In this document: piece by piece, positions 61,468-64,000 of the stretch
Numbering within the stretch: the first letter of the stretch is position 1
Layout: the number at the start of each line of letters is the position of its first letter
Assembly: GCA_047602295.1 (NCBI GenBank)
Contig: JASGHP010000001.1
Span: 5,890,001 to 5,954,000 of the forward strand
Direction of reading: 5' to 3'
Length of the DNA: 64,000 nt
Source: JACMLD01 sp047602295
Lineage (GTDB): Bacteria; Bacteroidota; Bacteroidia; Chitinophagales; Chitinophagaceae
Notes under the pieces: generated by a model
Told to the model about the DNA's origin: nothing
Seen by the model: only the letters and a program-made list of their open reading frames with translations
The model's database searches: none
Program-made: the position numbers and the translations under genes

Positions 61468-61704
61468 AAGTATTAAGTTATAAGTTTTAAGTGGTAAGTG
61501 AGGTTAGTCGCGAGTAGTAAGTGGCTAGTGGGGATGCTATATCGGAACGTTTGTGTTAGTGTAGTTGATAAACAGAAGCCTAATGCTCAATAAAGATTTA
61601 ACGTACAAGGGGGTGACACAACCGAAGTTGACTAAAGAACCTATGCTGGCTCAAAAAAAATCATTTTACTTAAAACGTAAAACTTATCACTTACAACTCT
61701 ATAT
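61468..61704. repeat. inverted pair of AAGT-type heptad arms between the HIT gene and ruvC
   Basis: Arm 1 (61468-61531), the longest seen: AAAGTAT, TAAGTTA, TAAGTTT, TAAGTGG, TAAGTGA, then looser units GGTTAGT, CGCGAGT, AGTAAGT, GGCTAGT. Arm 2 (61661-61704): TTTTACT, TAAAACG, TAAAACT, TATCACT, TACAACT. The spacer is ~130 nt. Arm 1 begins at the HIT stop codon and arm 2 overlaps the ruvC stop codon. Confidence 0.75.
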
Positions 61705-62265
61705 CTTCACCCGCCCGGGGTTTTTGGCTATAAAATCTTCCCAGCCTTTTAGTTTTGAGCTGGACAGCTTTATACCATTGGAGGTTTGATAATGATGGCA
61801 AAGCGCTACTGCCAATGCATCAGATGCATCAAAATATTTTATATCGTCATTGGCTAGTTGTAAAATTTGTTGCAGCATTTTCCATACCTGTTGCTTGTCT
61901 GCATTACCATTGCCCGTAATGGATTGCTTGATTTTTTTAGGAGAATATTCTGTAACAGGTATGCCAGATTGCATAGCAGCTGCAATAGCCACTCCCTGAG
62001 CACGGCCAAGCTTTAGCATACTTTGCACATTCTTTCCAAAGAATGGCGCTTCAATAGCAAATAACTGCGGCTTATAAGAAAGTATGATTTTGCTGACTGT
62101 TTTATGAATAATCTCTAATCTTTCATATACATCTTTTTGGCCGCCTAGTTTCAGCACATCCATCTCCAGCACTTTTACCGTATTTCCATTTATGGCAATT
62201 AGTCCATAACCCATTACCACAGTGCCTGGGTCTATACCTAATATTATTTTGGATGCTGTATGCAA
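61699..62265 (-). CDS. ruvC: Holliday-junction resolvase RuvC
   Basis: 188 residues. The acidic active site is Asp in LGIDPGTVVMGYG, Glu in FAIEAPFFGKN and Asp pair in YFDASDALAVALCHH. Conserved KKIKQSITGNGNADKQQV is the DNA-binding segment. It cuts four-way junctions with RuvAB (not in window). The start ATG at 62265 is separated from the divergent flippase-like gene by about 24 nt. The C-terminus (NPGRVKI) is translated to within the heptad arm. Confidence 0.95.
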   Translation of the reverse strand: MHTASKIILGIDPGTVVMGYGLIAINGNTVKVLEMDVLKLGGQKDVYERLEIIHKTVSKIILSYKPQLFAIEAPFFGKNVQSMLKLGRAQGVAIAAAMQSGIPVTEYSPKKIKQSITGNGNADKQQVWKMLQQILQLANDDIKYFDASDALAVALCHHYQTSNGIKLSSSKLKGWEDFIAKNPGRVKI

Positions 62266-62289
62266 AAAGGAACAGTTATTTTTGAAAAG

Positions 62290-63282
62290 ATGTTTATCAA
62301 AAACAAAAATATCAAATTACTGCTCAATTACGGAATAGGCCCCATTTTATTCATCTGGTTTTCTTATGCTATTTACCAGCAGGTAAAAACCCAGCCACAT
62401 TTAAAAGAAGCATTGTACAACCTGCGTCAATCCATTACCGGTATACAATCGTGGAAAATATTGCTGGCTTTGTTGCTGGTACCGGTTAACTGGGGTTTGG
62501 AAGCAAGAAAATGGCAGGTATTGCTAAAGCCGGTTGAGAAGATTGGTTTTTTCAGTGCATTTAAAGCAGTGCTTGCCGGCCTGGCTTTTTCTATGAATAC
62601 GCCTAATCGTATTGGAGAGTATGGCGGTCGTGTAATGTATGTGCAGGAAGGGCACAGATGGAAGGCATTCTCTCTTACAATAATTGGCAGCTTTAGCCAG
62701 TTGATTATAACGCTTTCTATAGGCATTGGCGGATTGTTTTTTTTATTGTTGAACCCGCAAACTATTGCTGGCATAAGCTCGTACAGCATATGGATACGGG
62801 TATTGCTATCCGGCACAGTATTAATAACTGTATCCCTTTTTGTGCTCTATTTTAAACTGGGAAAAATTATTGAATGGATGGAAAAAATGCCTAGGGCAAA
62901 AAATTGGTTGCGACATATTGTGGTGATAGAAGAGCTGCCTGTTACAATTTTGTTAAGAACAATTAGTCTATCCTTTGCACGTTATATCATTTTTGTTTTT
63001 CAGTATATATTACTGTTACAATTGTTTAATGTAGGAGTGCCCGTTTGGCATTCCTTTTGGCTAATTAGCGTATTGTACCTGATACTTGCCATAACGCCCA
63101 CCATTGCCCTAGCAGAAGCAGGCATACGCGGCCAGGTAAGTCTTTTGTTGTTTACATTGATTAGTACCAATAAATTTGGGATAGTTGGTGCGGCTACCAG
63201 CATTTGGTTTATTAATTTAGTGATACCGGCTTTGGCAGGCAGCCTGTTTTTTATAAGCCTTAAAATATTTTCAGATAAATGA
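62290..63282 (+). CDS. UPF0104/LPG-synthase-TM-like flippase-type membrane protein
   Basis: 330 residues from the ATG at 62290 (MFIKNKNIKLLL); an ATG 10 codons earlier would overlap the ruvC start. Seven or eight TM helices. Family phrases 'ALLLVPVNWGLEARKWQVLL' and TPNRIGEYGGR are like those of the AglD/MprF-flippase group, which lack the MprF synthase domain. Possible role in lipid or glycan translocation. Its stop overlaps the next start by 4 nt (ATGA), so it is coupled to the DUF3108 gene. Confidence 0.8.
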   Translation: MFIKNKNIKLLLNYGIGPILFIWFSYAIYQQVKTQPHLKEALYNLRQSITGIQSWKILLALLLVPVNWGLEARKWQVLLKPVEKIGFFSAFKAVLAGLAFSMNTPNRIGEYGGRVMYVQEGHRWKAFSLTIIGSFSQLIITLSIGIGGLFFLLLNPQTIAGISSYSIWIRVLLSGTVLITVSLFVLYFKLGKIIEWMEKMPRAKNWLRHIVVIEELPVTILLRTISLSFARYIIFVFQYILLLQLFNVGVPVWHSFWLISVLYLILAITPTIALAEAGIRGQVSLLLFTLISTNKFGIVGAATSIWFINLVIPALAGSLFFISLKIFSDK

Positions 63283-64000
63283 AGAGACCTCTGTTATTGT
63301 CCCTGCTATTGTTTGGTTGTTTTGCATTGAATGCAGACGACGATTTTTGCAGCATCAGGAATACGGCTTTCCAGGCTGGAGAGTCAAGCACCTATGTGGT
63401 GTATTATACACTGGGTGTTTATATTGCTGCGGGAGAAGCAAATTTTACAACCGTATTGGAACACCTGAATAATAAACCTGTCTATCATATCACCGGCACA
63501 GGCAAAACCTATAGCTTTTATGATAGCTTCTTCAGGGTGCGTGATAAATATGAAACCTTTACTGATACAACCACATTGCAACCGCAAAAATTTATACGCA
63601 ATGTAGATGAGGGCGGCTACAAGAAATACGAAAATGTGGTGTTTAATCAACAAACCAATACTGCTATTACTAACAATGGTGTCTTTAAAGTACCGAATTG
63701 TGTGCAGGATGTCTTAAGCGCTATTTTTTATGCACGCAATATAGACTTCAACAAATACAAAGTAGACGATAAGATACCTTTCACCATGTTTCTTGATAAT
63801 GAAAATTACAATCTCTATATCCGCTACATGGGCAAAGAAACCATTAAAACAAAATATGGCAAGTTCAGGGCCATTAAGTTTAAACCACTGCTGGTAAAGG
63901 GAACTATTTTTGAAGGTGGTGAAAAAATGGTAGTATGGGTGAGCGATGATGCCAACCATTTGCCTTTGCGTGTAGAAAGCCCTATTAGTGTTGGAAGCAT
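63279..64000 (+). CDS. DUF3108-family exported protein (3' end outside window)
   Basis: 240 codons are visible from ATG 63279, overlapping the upstream stop; the frame is open to the window edge. A signal peptide (MKRPLLLSLLLFGCFALNA) is followed by 'YYTLGVYIAAGEANFTTV', 'YSFYDSFFRVRDKYETFTD', 'YIRYMGKETIKTKYGKF' and WVSDDANHLPLRVE, the standard order of DUF3108. The fold is a periplasmic beta-sandwich; function unknown to me. Coupled translation with a flippase-like gene suggests an envelope-lipid role, which is inference. Confidence 0.85.
   Translation, partial: MKRPLLLSLLLFGCFALNADDDFCSIRNTAFQAGESSTYVVYYTLGVYIAAGEANFTTVLEHLNNKPVYHITGTGKTYSFYDSFFRVRDKYETFTDTTTLQPQKFIRNVDEGGYKKYENVVFNQQTNTAITNNGVFKVPNCVQDVLSAIFYARNIDFNKYKVDDKIPFTMFLDNENYNLYIRYMGKETIKTKYGKFRAIKFKPLLVKGTIFEGGEKMVVWVSDDANHLPLRVESPISVGS

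Overview
The window comes from a Bacteroidota chromosome, most likely a member of the Chitinophagales. Base composition is AT-leaning and even. The lineage is inferred from a PorX-type regulator and a type IX secretion (T9SS) type-B C-terminal domain, a fused lpxC-fabZ gene, a TonB receptor followed by PepSY genes, an ECF sigma factor overlapping a one-TM partner, SprB-like repeats, and -7 promoter boxes of the form TAnnTTTG. Both edges cut a gene: a TonB-dependent receptor on the left and a DUF3108 protein on the right. There is one tRNA gene (Leu, UAG), no rRNA, no IS transposase and no CRISPR array.

Layout. 0-3 kb: iron-siderophore uptake cluster (receptor, PepSY membrane protein, small membrane protein). 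3-13 kb: secreted and envelope proteins (toroid-like secreted protein, OmpA-family protein, patatin with outer-membrane barrel, DUF3500 lipoprotein with HupE/UreJ permease, flavin split-barrel protein). 13.8-22 kb: SnoaL-like lipoprotein, S9 peptidase with MgtE, SET protein, SprB/heme-like lipoprotein, sigma factor with its TM/barrel partner. 22-31 kb: DUF4403 lipoprotein, large T9SS cargo, a candidate small RNA, methyltransferase, Crp-like regulator, and pabB carrying an apparent frameshift. 31-40 kb: purA, rel, tRNA-Leu, then the proteostasis block tig-clpP-clpP-clpX. 40-50 kb: acyl-CoA dehydrogenase, HhH protein, PhnP-like hydrolase, porX, HD hydrolase, lpxD, thrC, LysR regulator. 50-56 kb: lpxC/fabZ, lpxA, ABC ATPase, ald, tsaE. 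With lpxD this gives most early lipid A genes. 56-64 kb: Cu-type P-ATPase, S23-like four-helix-bundle gene, recQ, HIT protein, ruvC, flippase-like protein, DUF3108.

The most unusual signal is not a gene. From about 18 kb rightwards at least sixteen loci carry short arms, about 25-45 nt long, built of degenerate tandem units of 7 bp (sometimes 8 or 9). They usually form inverted pairs around a short spacer, and many abut a start or stop codon exactly. Unit sequences differ completely between loci (AAGTTTT-like, AGCTTAC-like, GTGAGTG-like, GTCAGAA-like) while the architecture stays the same, so ordinary sequence-identity repeat searches would not group them. One pair encloses the S23-family gene and the first codons of recQ. 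One array of exactly 12 heptads (84 bp) sits in frame inside an ABC ATPase. A separate 24-bp hairpin occurs twice with one compensatory base-pair change. These repeats are the candidate undescribed system.
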